Shown piece by piece: positions 25,401-36,539 of a DNA stretch of 64,000 nucleotides. This DNA is from Moringa oleifera (Eukaryota > Streptophyta > Magnoliopsida > Brassicales > Moringaceae). The notes beneath the pieces were generated by a model. That model did not search any database. It was not told the DNA's origin and worked only from the letters and a program-made list of their open reading frames with translations. The stretch spans positions 1,550,001 through 1,614,000 of the forward strand of contig JAJFZO010000344.1 in the NCBI GenBank assembly GCA_021397835.1, read 5' to 3'. Within the stretch, counting starts at the first letter, position 1, and each line of letters begins with the position of its first letter. The translations under genes were made by a program, and so were the position numbers.

Positions 25401-26754
25401 GTAATGCTTTTTCTTCTTTTCTATTAAATGTACAAACATTATCGATTAAGAGAATTTTAGTTTCAAATCCGTCTTCAACTCCGATGTAGAATAGCTAGAG
25501 TAGTAATCCTTAGAATATTAATCTTGGAATCATTAACTTCCCAATGGAACTTCAATCAATTCTAGATGAGAAAAACTCTATGAAGGAATATAACACTCGA
25601 TATGAGATCAGTCTGGATAATGGAAAAATTCAAGCAAACTTTTAAAGGCCTTAATCCCAATGATGAAAGGAACCCAATAAGTATGATCCTGATGAATAAG
25701 CTAGATCCAAAATCCCAATGTGAAATACTCCTAAGGAATTGAGAAATTTATCAAATAGATCCCCAATATGAGGTTTAACTTTAAACCTCATGAAGTAAAA
25801 CTCGATGTATTAACTGAATCAAAAATCTCGATGAAGGAAACTCTTAGTGGATTAAGATAAGCATGAATGATGTAAAACCTAATGTATCATTTGTGTTTAT
25901 AAACCTTGATGAGTCATCTATTGCTTGAACCCTGATGAAGAAGGCTTTTAAAATCTTGCATAAGGTTGGACAACCAATATTGTAAAGTTTAATGACAAAT
26001 TGCAATAAATCTCGATTCTTGACCTTTGAACTGGAGAATGAGTTTTTGATGAAGTCCTTTTTCTTAGGAATAAAATTAAGTGTCAACAACCGATACTAAG
26101 TTTAATAATACAAATTTTATATGCAAAGGATATTAAGACATGGATGGAAATAAATAATGATGATTGATTCCTAATTAAATTTTATCCTAAACTACTAACA
26201 GTAAGGAACTCAAAGAGGTATATTAATTAGGTTTTAAGAATTAATTAGGCCTAAAAAATAATTTCATTTAGATCAATCATATCTTAGTGTCCAATGAATT
26301 ACACCCCAATAATCTAAGTTGACTTCTAAGACCAAGCAGTTTAATACCAAGAAATTGATGCACCTTAGATATAACCCAAAAGGGAAAGCCTAAGGGATCA
26401 CAAGAGAGGTCTATAAGGGTTTGAGTATGGCAATGCTTGGGATAAGCATCCACTTTTTTCTCTGTTTATTCCTTTATAAAGTTAATAAAGGATTGGGATA
26501 AGTTCCTTAAATCTTGCTGTGTGTGCATGCACCTTCTATTTGTGTTTGCCTTAATATCTTTATCCTTTTCCTTATGTTCATGAATTAAGTAATACTTTCA
26601 TTATTGAATCCTTAACCCATAGTACTATAAGATATGTGTGGAAAGAATGTTTATTGTAGGGCACATGACTATTGGATCAGGATTTGGCTTGGCATAACTA
26701 AAGGGATCAGTAAGTCAAGGAGTTAGTAAGCTCTAAGCATAGGGCTTAAGTTGA
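25401..26754. other. Non-coding, repetitive flavour
   Basis: No domain recognised. Between 25560 and 25950 a motif like AATCCCGATGAAGAA recurs in degenerate form (AATCCCAATGATGAA, GATCCTGATGAA, AAAATCTCGATGAAGG, AACCCTGATGAAGAAGG). This suggests a decayed short tandem repeat. The zone lies downstream (minus sense) of the gypsy RT fragment. Confidence 0.35.
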
Positions 26755-27160
26755 TTGCAACTCGACAACTTTACTAAGGTTGGTCACTCGATGATGGGTT
26801 TTACTTTTCTTTCATCCATCCGTATCTATTTGTTTTCTACCCAGTGCTCAAGGAATAATGCTTCTTACTTACAAAACTTGCATTTCTCTTTCTTGATGTA
26901 TAGTTGGTGCTCTTGCAGCCGCATTAATACTTGTCATAAATGGCTTACTTGGTCCTTTAAGGTCTCATTGTAGATCAAAATATCATCCAAATAAACCATC
27001 ATAAATTTATCCAAAAATTCAAACCATATGTGTTTCATATGGTTACAAAAAGTAGTAAATTTGGTTAGCCTAAATAGCATCGCCATAGACTCATAAAAAT
27101 CATACTTTATATGAATAAAAGTAAACATGTTCATAACTTATTCATAATATTCATGAATGG
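26755..27160 (-). pseudogene. Ty3/gypsy reverse transcriptase fragment
   Basis: On the minus strand, the stretch ending near 26934 contains YESMAMLFRLTKFTTFCN, then LDKFMMVYLDDILIYNETL and KDQVSHL. This is the plant gypsy RT core: an F/M-P-F-G-L-T-N-A-type motif followed by the catalytic YLDD box. The signal continues towards 26760 in other frames with QEHQLYIKKEKCKF-like and ALFLEHWVENK-like pieces and then KVVEL, the region after YLDD up to the RNase H linker. YLDD is intact, but frames shift, the first part of the RT is missing beyond 27160, and RNase H and integrase are absent. Confidence 0.7.
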
Positions 27161-30100
27161 GTACAAATGTTTATGATTTATTTAAATCATGAGCATTGGT
27201 TGCCCATATGATATGGCCGAAATTCAACATGTCAGTCTTAATTGGATACCTAAGTGCAATCAATGGTATTCTTCATATCACAATCCAGCATGAATTACCA
27301 TCAAGATATAGCCATAGTTAAGGGGTCACCACATAGATAGGCCATGATCAAGGACGTGGATACTTATACGTGAACCTACTAAGGTTTCCATAATAGTGTA
27401 GGTTATCTAACGCTTAATTAGATATCAATAGGTTAGCAGGCTATATTGGGTAAACAAAATAGGCAAGCACACTGTCATACTAACTTAAGTTGTTAACAAA
27501 TTATGAACTAATGTGTTAGAATTAAGTGTTCACTGGAAGAAGCACTACTTCGGTGGAATTATAACACAATCATAATGGTATCCCAAATGATATGAAGGAA
27601 TAATATGTTGCATAATTGCTATTTAATAACATGTCAACATTGCAATGATGGATTATAGGTAATGTAACTATTCTAAACATTATTAGGGATTTTTTTATCA
27701 TAAGATTGAATTGTACAATCCTCCACAGTGTTCCTTCATGAGCTGGTTACTACCCCCCTTGCTGTCACTTGTGTGCTCCTTAGCACTTCTTTTTGGACTT
27801 CACATAAGTCCTCCTTTGAATGAGTTACTACCATAGATTGCACCAAAATTGCATGTTCTATAATCTCAAGGTAGAGTCATAGATAGTTTACATAAGTTAT
27901 GCCCAGGATCATCCTTATAGAATTCTTTCCATAATAAATAAGCACATTCTATTGAGCAGGGTATCAAGAAAGATAGGTAACTTCCACTCACTCTAGTATT
28001 CATGTTATAAGCATTCATCCTATACTAATTGTATTAGTATATCCATCAACTGGAAGAATACAAAGGAAATGCCATCCTGTATTTCCCTCTTTTGTGCCAA
28101 ATTAACATGATTATATGCCAATAACTTGATTAATAAAATATTATTTTAATTCCTAGATCAATGGATACCAACTGTGCATATTGGTCAACTTATTAGTCAA
28201 GTTATACATAGCATGACAGGAATTAAGCTTGAGCTCGAGCTAACTTATCTAAGAAGGGATCCCCAAGAGGAATTTTCAATTGGTGAAGGAGTTCATATCT
28301 TAATGAAAGTATCACTAAAAGTATCTTAAGGGGTCTTGGTCATATCTCTTATAAGTTAATGGAATGAATACTCCAATAAGGTATGTATTTGGGTTGACAA
28401 TATACATTCACATCATAACCAATTTGGACATTATATTTTTGATGGAATTAAAGATATTCCTAATTTATTATGATGCTTCTCCCAAGAATTACCACTCTCA
28501 AACCCTTTATAGATAATCTTACTGAATGTTGGATGATCAAGCTTAGTGAGAATTCTAGGCCACCAATTGACCCTTAAGTAAGTGAATGATTTACATAATT
28601 TAGTAGTGAGAATATAAGTAATTAACAAGTAGGCATGGATAGTCATTTATTGGGGCATATGACCGACATACCCATGGAACATGGAAATTGGTATGTTTAC
28701 CGAGTTGGACACGTAATTGTGACTGTCCATGCCTACTTATTGATCACTTATATATAGTAATTTTGTATATATAACTTATATCAGTATAACGGCCATTAAC
28801 TAGGTGACAGATTGACTGTTAGAATTGTAGCATGACTATTTAAATTAGCAAAATAGTTATGGATGGATCAATATTAGGAGCGATTGACCTGTGGTCAATG
28901 GATTAATTCCTAAGAACATATGGTTCATTATGGTCATTATATTCATCAGGATGTAATGACCCACCAAATTAGCATGTTCAAGTGGAATCTTGTTAATCAT
29001 CAATATATAACCTTCACAAGATTATGGATGGTATCTGTATAATTGGGTTAAGCATAACCATATGTTTTAGTTATTGGTCTTTAAATTATGATATGGTATT
29101 TGCCTTAACCTATCTAGGTGGACTGGGCAATCATCGAAATTATCTGTTATCCAAAATCACCAATTCTACACATCATATGGTTAGTCCATTTCTGAATTAT
29201 TTCAGTTTGTTGTTGAATATTGCCCATTATTTAAGTTTATAGTAGCAATGAAATGAGGATGATGATCTACTATTGGATTATAACATAATCCAGATATTGC
29301 ATGTGGATAAGTCAACTTTAAGCGGGTTATATTGATATTCTAAGTCAATGGCTTAAATATTTCCCGCGTCATTGATCTACACCATAATCATATCAACAAT
29401 AAGTTTGATACCCTATAATTCATATCATACTGCTTTATGATATTGTTAGGTCTATGGATCGATATAAGATATCTATTCGACTAATAAGGATATCATGAAC
29501 TTTAGTATGCACTAATAATAATATATGCTACACATAAATTGACCAACTTTATACCCCTTTTCAATTGGCAATATTCCTCCCAAAGCCATATGTAGACATT
29601 GGATCCATTTTAAAACCCTTTATGTGGATTATGTCATAATCAAGCAATAGATCATTATTTGAAAGGATTCGGCTAATGATAATTATAGTAATGCCTACGG
29701 AGAGAGTATAAAACTTGCAAATTAATTGACTAGAGTAGTATCCACAATAGGCCAATAAATATTTTGCCTGGTGCAAATTAGGCTAGATCATTTGTAAGAA
29801 TGAAAATATGATCAATTTAGGAAGACTTTAATGTTACGCAAGCCAATCATATGCCTTGTTGCAAGTAATCTTTTCACACCAATTTCCAGTGATGATACCA
29901 CAATTGACGAGGTCTGATCCTTATTTGAGGTACAAGTTGTTATGACAAAGATAAGGAGAAGGCAAAAGTAGATAAACATGGGACATATCATAAGGGCGAT
30001 ATTAGATAAGCTGAGGATATCTGGAAGAATGAGAAAGGCCAAAATTTAATGATAAAACAGTGAGGAAACCTTTAAATTGAGCGTTATATAATGAGAGGAT

Positions 30101-30779
30101 TGATCAAAGTATGATCCCTTGGACATGCCATATGTAAGCTATACTTGTAAATAGGTTGATGGAATATTTGTAATTATTAGTTTATTAATTCTAACTTACG
30201 AGGGAAAAATGGCTTGCATTTATCATAAGTGTCAAATTAGAAAATTAACATATCTAATATAAGTTTTTAAGTCATGTCATTATCCCAAAATTGAAAGTAT
30301 TATTTGAAAATAATAAATATCTTACCCTCGAAATATATCCGAGAGTATTAGCCATCGATAATCGGATAAGGTTTGGCTATCCCAATTCAAATTGGCATAA
30401 CCATGGCCATACAAGATTACTAATAATAATTGTTTTTTATTGGTACTATTAAATTATCCACCTAGAGCAATTAAGCTTATTTGAAACACTATGAGTTTCA
30501 ACTTGGGCAATTTGGTATCTCTTATTGGTAGTCAATATTTGACCTATTAAATTATCCACCACCCTCAATGGATAGGCAAGATTGTACTATGTCCTACTCT
30601 GTAAGGCATAAGTGAATGGGTTATGTGTGCCATTGCTTAATAAATTATGTTTAACTTGGGTATCACCAGCACTATCTAGATTTATTCCTGGCTCCCAAAA
30701 TTGTCATCTATGATAGCATACCCTAATAAATCATTTCATTATGGCATATTCGAAATAGATATAATTAATAAAGATCTAT
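27161..30779. other. A+T-rich gene-free block
   Basis: 3.6 kb without recognisable coding sequence, similar in composition to 18.75-23.05 kb. It begins immediately upstream of the gypsy RT fragment and ends at copia Ia. The only clear structure is the fold-back at 28627-28738. Confidence 0.45.
28627..28738. repeat. Fold-back inverted repeat
   Basis: Positions 28627-28645 (AAGTAGGCATGGATAGTCA) and 28720-28738 (TGACTGTCCATGCCTACTT) are inverse complements over 19 bases with one mismatch. Inside the loop a second short complementary pair (ACATACC near 28667 and GGTATGT near 28691) can extend the hairpin. No flanking duplication was identified. Confidence 0.7.
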
Positions 30780-31490
30780 AAGCATGATGTGCTAGCAGTC
30801 ACAAAATCCATAGTCTCAAATGAATAGATTCTTGACTCAGCTTGCACCACCTATCACATATGTCCCAAGGATGAATGGTTTCAAGACTATAAGGAAGTAA
30901 ATGAAGGATGGGTTATCATGGGGAATGATCAATCCTATGAAGTTAAAGGCATTGAAATTATAGCTTTTAAGTTAAAAGATGGAATGATCAAGATCTTGAT
31001 ATGGCTATATATGTTAAAAATAAAAGATAAATGATTTGAAATGTTTGAAGAATGGAAGGTGTTGATGGAGAACCAAACTGGAAAAAAGCTTAAAGCTTTG
31101 AAAACTAATAATGAATTAGAGTTTTACAGCTCACCTTTTGATGCTTATTGCAATGAGCATGGGATTTTGAGGCATAGGACAATGAGAAAATCTTTAGAAC
31201 AAAATGGAGTTACTAAAAGAATGAATAGAACCATCATGGAATGGGTAAGGTGTGTGCTATTCACCTTTGGCCTTGGCAAGGGTTTTTTGTATAAAAAAAG
31301 GAGGAGTCTATAAGACTTTAATTAGTATTAGTAAAGATGTCACATTCCAAGAGACTTCTCTACTATATGCTCAACAAGGAGGAGTTATTACTAACAATGA
31401 GAATCCAAAAGAATTAAAGGAATCCAGGGAAGTCATTGGGGTTAAGATAAATTCGAGAAGATTTCAAGCCTCTACTAAACAAGCCTAAAA
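30780..31490 (+). pseudogene. copia Ia protease and integrase remnants
   Basis: The protease region reads HDVLAVTKSIVSNE, a stop, then ILDSACTYHMCPKDEWF, where copia proteases have D-S-G followed by CTYHM; the third residue here is Ala. It continues with VIMGNDQSYEVKGI. After a deletion, the integrase catalytic core starts at 31041 with MFEEWKVLMENQTGKK. The usual T-D-N-G-x-E-F motif reads TNNELEF, so the second catalytic Asp is lost. The usual Q-N-G-V-A-E-R-M-N-R reads QNGVTKRMNR, so the Glu is lost. A further deletion leads to the end of the integrase (DVTFQETSLLY near 31338). The product could not be active. Confidence 0.75.
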
Positions 31491-31759
31491 ATCAATTGGT
31501 CTAAGTTCACAAAGAGAGCAACAGCAAATTACCCCTCTAAATGATGATCAACAAGAACTATAATTTAAGGATGAACATGATCAACTGCTTCATATTAATT
31601 GGCTCAAGACAGGGATAGAAGAATCATTCAGCCACCAAGGAGATTCTTAGGTGAGAAGCCTAACATTAGCTTTGTTGAGAGAGAACTTATTGCTGACGAC
31701 CTTAACATAGCTGAACAGATGCAACAGGATTAGGAACTTAGAAACTTCAAAGATGCTAT

Positions 31760-33295
31760 GTTTAAATGAAATGCAATCCATTTATGGCATGATATAAAAA
31801 GGAGATGGCTGCTTTGAAAATAGATAAGACCTGGAGCTTGTACAAAAGCCTAAGAAGCAAAGGGTGGTGGTTTGCAAGTGGATTTATAAGATCAAAGAAG
31901 CTGAAGAGGTTCAAAGCTAGGTTAGTGGCTAAGGGCTTCATTTAGATTGAAGGAGCTGATTATACTAAGATCTTCTCTCTTATGGTCAAGTATAAAACAA
32001 TAAGGGTGATGCTTACTAAAGCAACCTTAGAGGGTTAAGAATTGGAGCATATGGATGTCAAAATTGTATCCCTACATGGAGAATTGCTAGAAACCATTTA
32101 CATGAAGTAACTTAAAGGCTTTGAGGTAAAAGGTCAAGAAAGCCAAGTTTTCCTTTTAAAAAAATATTTATATGCCTTAAGCAATCCCTTAGGTAATGGT
32201 ATAGATGGTTTGATAATTTCAATTTAAGTCAAGGCTTCAAGAGAAGCTCAAATGATGCATGCTTGTATTACAAGAATGCTGACTGCAATCAGGCTATCTT
32301 GTTGTTTCTTTATGTTGATTATATGCTTATAATTAATAGTAGCCAATACCAAATTTACACCATAAAGAAAATGCTGAGTAAGGAGTTTTATTTGAAGGAT
32401 CTAAAGCCAACCAAAAGAATCTTAGGGATGAAAATTCAGAGAGATAGAATTAAAAGGTGGCCTAAGCTCTCCCAAGCAATCTATCTACAAAAAGTGGTTG
32501 AAAATTTGTCTATACACCAAGCCAAGCTAATCACCACACCTTCAGGAACACACTTCAAATTGCCTGCCTATAACTACCTAAATTTAGAAGAAAAAAATAG
32601 GGAAATAAGCAACATATCCTACTCAAATGTAGTAAGGTCACTCATGTATGCTATAGTCTGCAATATGCCTTATTTATCATATGTAATCAGCCTTCTTAGA
32701 AAGTATATGGCTAATCCATGTAAGAAACACTGGCAAGTAATGAAGTAGTTACTATGATATGTCAATGGAACCAAGGGTTGTGGATTAATATTTGTCAAAT
32801 AGGAACTCATCCAGCGAGGACTTGCTAGATATATTGATATTGATTTTGCTGAAGATAGAGATAAAAGAAGGTCACTCTCAGCCTATATTTTCATAATTGA
32901 TGGGTACTAGATTAGTCAGAAGGCATAACTTCAACTGACAGTAGCTCTCTCTACTATAGAAGCTGAGCATATAGCCATGCTAGAAGGGTTCAAAGAAAGT
33001 GCATGGCTGCTTGGACTATTGAAGGAGTTGAAGCTGTATAGCTTTGGTTTGATGATGTTTTCAAATAGTCAATCAGCCATTCATCTATGTATTGACCCAG
33101 TATATCATGAAACAAACTAAGTATCTTGATGTTAAGTTTTACCTCATTCAAGAAAAAGTGGAACAAGATTACATAAAGCTTAAAAAAATCTCAACTGAGG
33201 ACAACCCAGCAGATGGGATCAGTAGGACCACAAAATATGTCCCTCTTTCAAAATTACTCAAGTGCTTAAAGTTTTTGAGCATTAGCATGGATTGA
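31760..33295 (+). pseudogene. copia Ia reverse transcriptase and RNase H
   Basis: RT starts near 31790 with frame-shifted pieces (KKQRVVVCKWIYKIKEAEE), then an open stretch at 32263-32748. In it the catalytic YVDD box reads YVDYML, so the second Asp is replaced by Tyr. It is followed by LSKEFYLKDLKPTKRILGMK, the copia motif before the thumb, and by VVRSLMYAIVCNMPYLSYVI. RNase H (about 32750-33290) shows QLTVALSTIEAEHIAM and DNPADGISR, both standard for plant copia RNase H. Stops and the YVDY change make this a pseudogene. Confidence 0.8.
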
Positions 33296-33356
33296 GAGAA
33301 AGATAAAGGATTGAATTTGATTTGCACCTGGCTACTCACTGGTGTAGGAAGGACTT

Positions 33357-33522
33357 TGTTGGAATTGATCCTTCAAGCAGTAAGTACTACAATCTAGAAG
33401 CCAAAATCTCCTACTAGTTTTTTTTTTTCATGTTGTTAAAGACCATTTGTAGAGCTAGATATAGAATAAATTATAGCTCTCCATGCTGTTTAATGAAGAA
33501 TCCACATGGCTTGTAATTAGCC
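33357..33522 (+). repeat. copia Ia 3' LTR, first 166 bases
   Basis: The LTR begins TGTTGGAATTGATCC directly after a purine-rich GGAAGGAC. Copies Ib and Ic have purine-rich AGGGAGGAG or AGGGAGAAG and then AGTTGGATC or TGTTGGATC at the same place. The first 60 bases match Ib and Ic. The remaining part (CATGTTGTTAAAGACC to CCACATGG) matches Ic only. It breaks off at about 33522. Confidence 0.65.
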
Positions 33523-36400
33523 ACAAATTTTAAGTGCACTTTTAGAATGTGTTCTAAAGTTAAGGGAGGAAGCAACTAATTCTTTAAGTAGTGCTAAACA
33601 CTTTAATCTAATGGCTTCATTCTGTACAATCTTCTTGCGCCTAGAGAGGGGAAGTAAGGAGCATGCCGTGAATCTGTTTCCCTTTAGTGCCGCATCCAAA
33701 TGATTAATTTTAGTGTACTTATCTCGAAATCTTTTTGCACTAAGGGGCCATGGTGAAGAGAGAATTCCTCAAGCAACAAATTTTGCTCTCATTAATAGAG
33801 CCCTAAATTACACGCTCACCATCACCACTAAAACAATGTGCTTTATAGTGCATCTAGGTGATGGAATCTAGAATTTCCCATAGAGGTGCTAAAAACAGTA
33901 ATCCAATGGCCTTCATTTTTTATAATTTACTCACGGTTAGAGAAAGGGAGCATGAGAAAGCAAGCCATGAATCTGTTCCCCTTTAGAGCTGCATCCTAAT
34001 GATCAAATTTTAAGCATACTTATCTAGAATGTGTTTTAGAGTAAGGGGCCATGAGTCAAGGAAAGAATTCCTCGAGCAATGGATTCTACTTTCACTAATA
34101 AAAGCCCCAATTAGTCACTCACCATCAACTAAAACAAAGTGTTGTTTAGTGCATCTTGGTGATGAAATCTTCATATTTTCAAAAAAAAAGTAGAAAACTT
34201 TGATCCAGTGGCTTTCATTTTCAAAAATCTTCTCACGACTTAAGAGAGGAGTAAGAGAGAACATGTTTTGAATCTATTTCCCTTTAGAGTCACATCCCAT
34301 TGGTCAAATTTTGAACACATTTATCTAGAATATGTTTTATGTTCTAGAGTGAGGGGTCATAAGTCAGTGGAGGAATTCCTTAAGCAACAGATTCTACTTT
34401 CACTAATAAAATCCCCAGTTAATCACTCAACATCACTACTAAAACAAGCTACCTTACAGTACATCTTGGTGATGAAATCTTGAAATTCTAAGAGAAGTGC
34501 CAACAACTTTGATCCAATGGCCTTCATTTTCTGTAATTTTTCGTAGATAAAGAGAATGAGCAAGAGATAACACATCGTGAATCCTTTTTCCTTTAGAGTC
34601 GTATTGTTATGGTCAAATTTTAAGTTTATTTATCTAGAATGTGTTCTAGAATGAGGGGCCTTGAGTGCAGCGAGGAATTTCTCAAGTAATAGATTTTCTT
34701 TTCACTAATAAAACTCCCAATTATTCATTCACTATAATTATTGAAATAGGGTGCCTTCTTGTGCATCTTTGTGATGGAATCTTAAAATTCCCGGTGAAGT
34801 TTTAAACATTTTGATCCATTAGCTTTCATTTCCGAAAATCTTCTTCCTGCTAGAGAGTAAAGCAAGAAAGAACATGTCATGAATCCTTTTTCCTTTATAG
34901 TTGAGTTTCAATGGTCAAATTTAAGTGTGCTTGTGAAATGTGTTTCTAAAGTCAAGGGAGGAAGCAATGGATTCTGTGAGAAGTGTTAAACATTTTGATT
35001 TAATGGCCTTCATTTTCTATAATCTTTTCACAATTAGAGAGAGGGAACAAGAGAAAGAATGCGTGAATTCATTTCCTTTTAGAGCTACGTCCTAAAGATC
35101 AAAGTTTATAAGCACCTATCTAAAATATTTTTTAGAATGAGGTGCCTCATGAGGGAAGGGAGGAATTCCTCTAGCAATGGATTTTACTTTAACTAAAAGA
35201 ACCACTAGTTACTTGCTCATCATCATCTTTATTGAAACAACGTGCTTTTTGGTGCATCTTAGTGATGGAATCTTGACTTTTTCAAAAAAGTGCTAATAAC
35301 TTTGATATAATGACCTTCATTTTTTACAATCTTCTTACAAGCAAAAAGAGGAAGAAAGAGAAAGCATACAATAAATCCTTTCTTCTTTATAGCTAAGTAC
35401 TACCAGTTAAAGTTTAAGTGCGTTTTTGGATTGTGTTTTAGAGTTAAAGAATGAAGCAATAGATCTCTAAGAAGTGCTAAACATTTTGATTTAATGGCTT
35501 TCATTTTCTATAATCTGCTCGCAACCAGAGAGAATAAGCCAGAGAAAGCACACTGTGAATCCTTAACTATTCATGGTTAAGTTCCAAAAGTCAAATTTTA
35601 AGTGCGCTTTTGGAATATGTTCTAGAATTATAGTAGGAAGTAATGGATTCTCTAAGAAGTACTAAACATTTTTATCCAATGGCCTTCATTTTCTATAATC
35701 CTTTCATGGCTGGAAAAAGAGAGCAAGAAGAAGCACGTCATGAATCCGTTTCCCTTTAGAGTCATATCTCAGTGGTCAAATTATAAGTATGCTTATCTTG
35801 AATGTGTTCTAGAGCGAAGAACCATGAGTGAAAGAGCAATTCCTTAAGCAATAGATTCTACTTTCACTAACATAACCCCCAATTACTCACTCACCATCAC
35901 TACTAAAACAAGTTGCCTTCTAGTGCATCTTAGTGATGGAATCTTGAAATTCTCGATGAAGTACTAAACACTTTGATCTGATGTTCTTCATCTTTTAATA
36001 TCTTCTCATGACGAGAAAGAGGGAGCAAGAGAGATCACATCGTGAATCCTTTTCCTTTTATAGTTAAGTCCCAATGGTCAAATTTTAAGTGCGCTTTTGG
36101 AATGTGTTCAAGAGTTAGGGGATGAAGTAATGGATTCTATTAGAAGTACTAAAAATTTTGATTCAATGGCCTTCATTTTCTAGAATTTTCTTATGACCAG
36201 AGAGAGGAAGTAAGAGAGAGCATGCCCTGAATCGTTTCCCTATAGACCTACATCCCAACAGTCAAATTTTTAATGTGCTTATCTGAAATGTGTTCTTGAG
36301 TGGGGCCCATGAATAAGGGGAGGAATTCCTCAAGCAGCAGTTTTTCTTTCATTAATAGAACCCTCAATTACTCACTCACCATCGCTACTAAAATAAGTTA
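33523..36400 (+). repeat. Satellite array of mixed ~303-bp and ~185-bp units
   Basis: About eleven tandem degenerate units fill 2.9 kb. The anchor GGCCTTCATTTTCTATAATC begins near 33613, 33909, 34212, 34522, 34823, 35006, 35312, 35496, 35682, 35984 and 36169. Spacings are 296, 303, 310, 301, 183, 306, 184, 186, 302 and 185. Each unit has GAATCCTTTTCCCTTTAGAG and GGTCAAATTTTAAGTG. Long units add a block with GAGGAATTCCTCAAGCA, CACTAATAAAACCCC and TAGTGCATCTTGGTGATGGA that the short units lack. Long units come first and then mix with short units. No protein is encoded. The array is bounded on both sides by inverted copia LTR ends. Confidence 0.9.
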
Positions 36401-36539
36401 ATTTAGGTGGGAGGTTTTGGCTTCTGGAATGTAGCACTTACTGCTTGAAGGATTTGATCCAACTAACTCCTCCCTGATCCAACAAGTAGCCTAATGCATA
36501 TCAAAGCCAATCCCTTCTTTTTTCTCTCAACCTATGCCA

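Larger units (their letters stand above)
30780..33522 (+). mobile_element. Ty1/copia element Ia, internally deleted and 5' truncated
   Basis: Domain order on the plus strand is protease, partial integrase, end of integrase, RT, RNase H, polypurine-like tract, start of 3' LTR. The 5' LTR, PBS and gag are missing. Two internal deletions remove the pre-integrase zinc region and the middle of the integrase. The same family recurs at 36.4-39.4 kb (Ib), 46.6-50.1 kb (Ic) and 53.3-53.9 kb (Id), all on the minus strand. The 3' LTR is cut at about 33522, where a satellite array starts. Confidence 0.85.

Noticed and set aside
33523..36400. CRISPR-like array
   Set aside because: Regular spacing is present, but units are 185-303 bases with no short identical repeats and unique spacers; it is a plant satellite.
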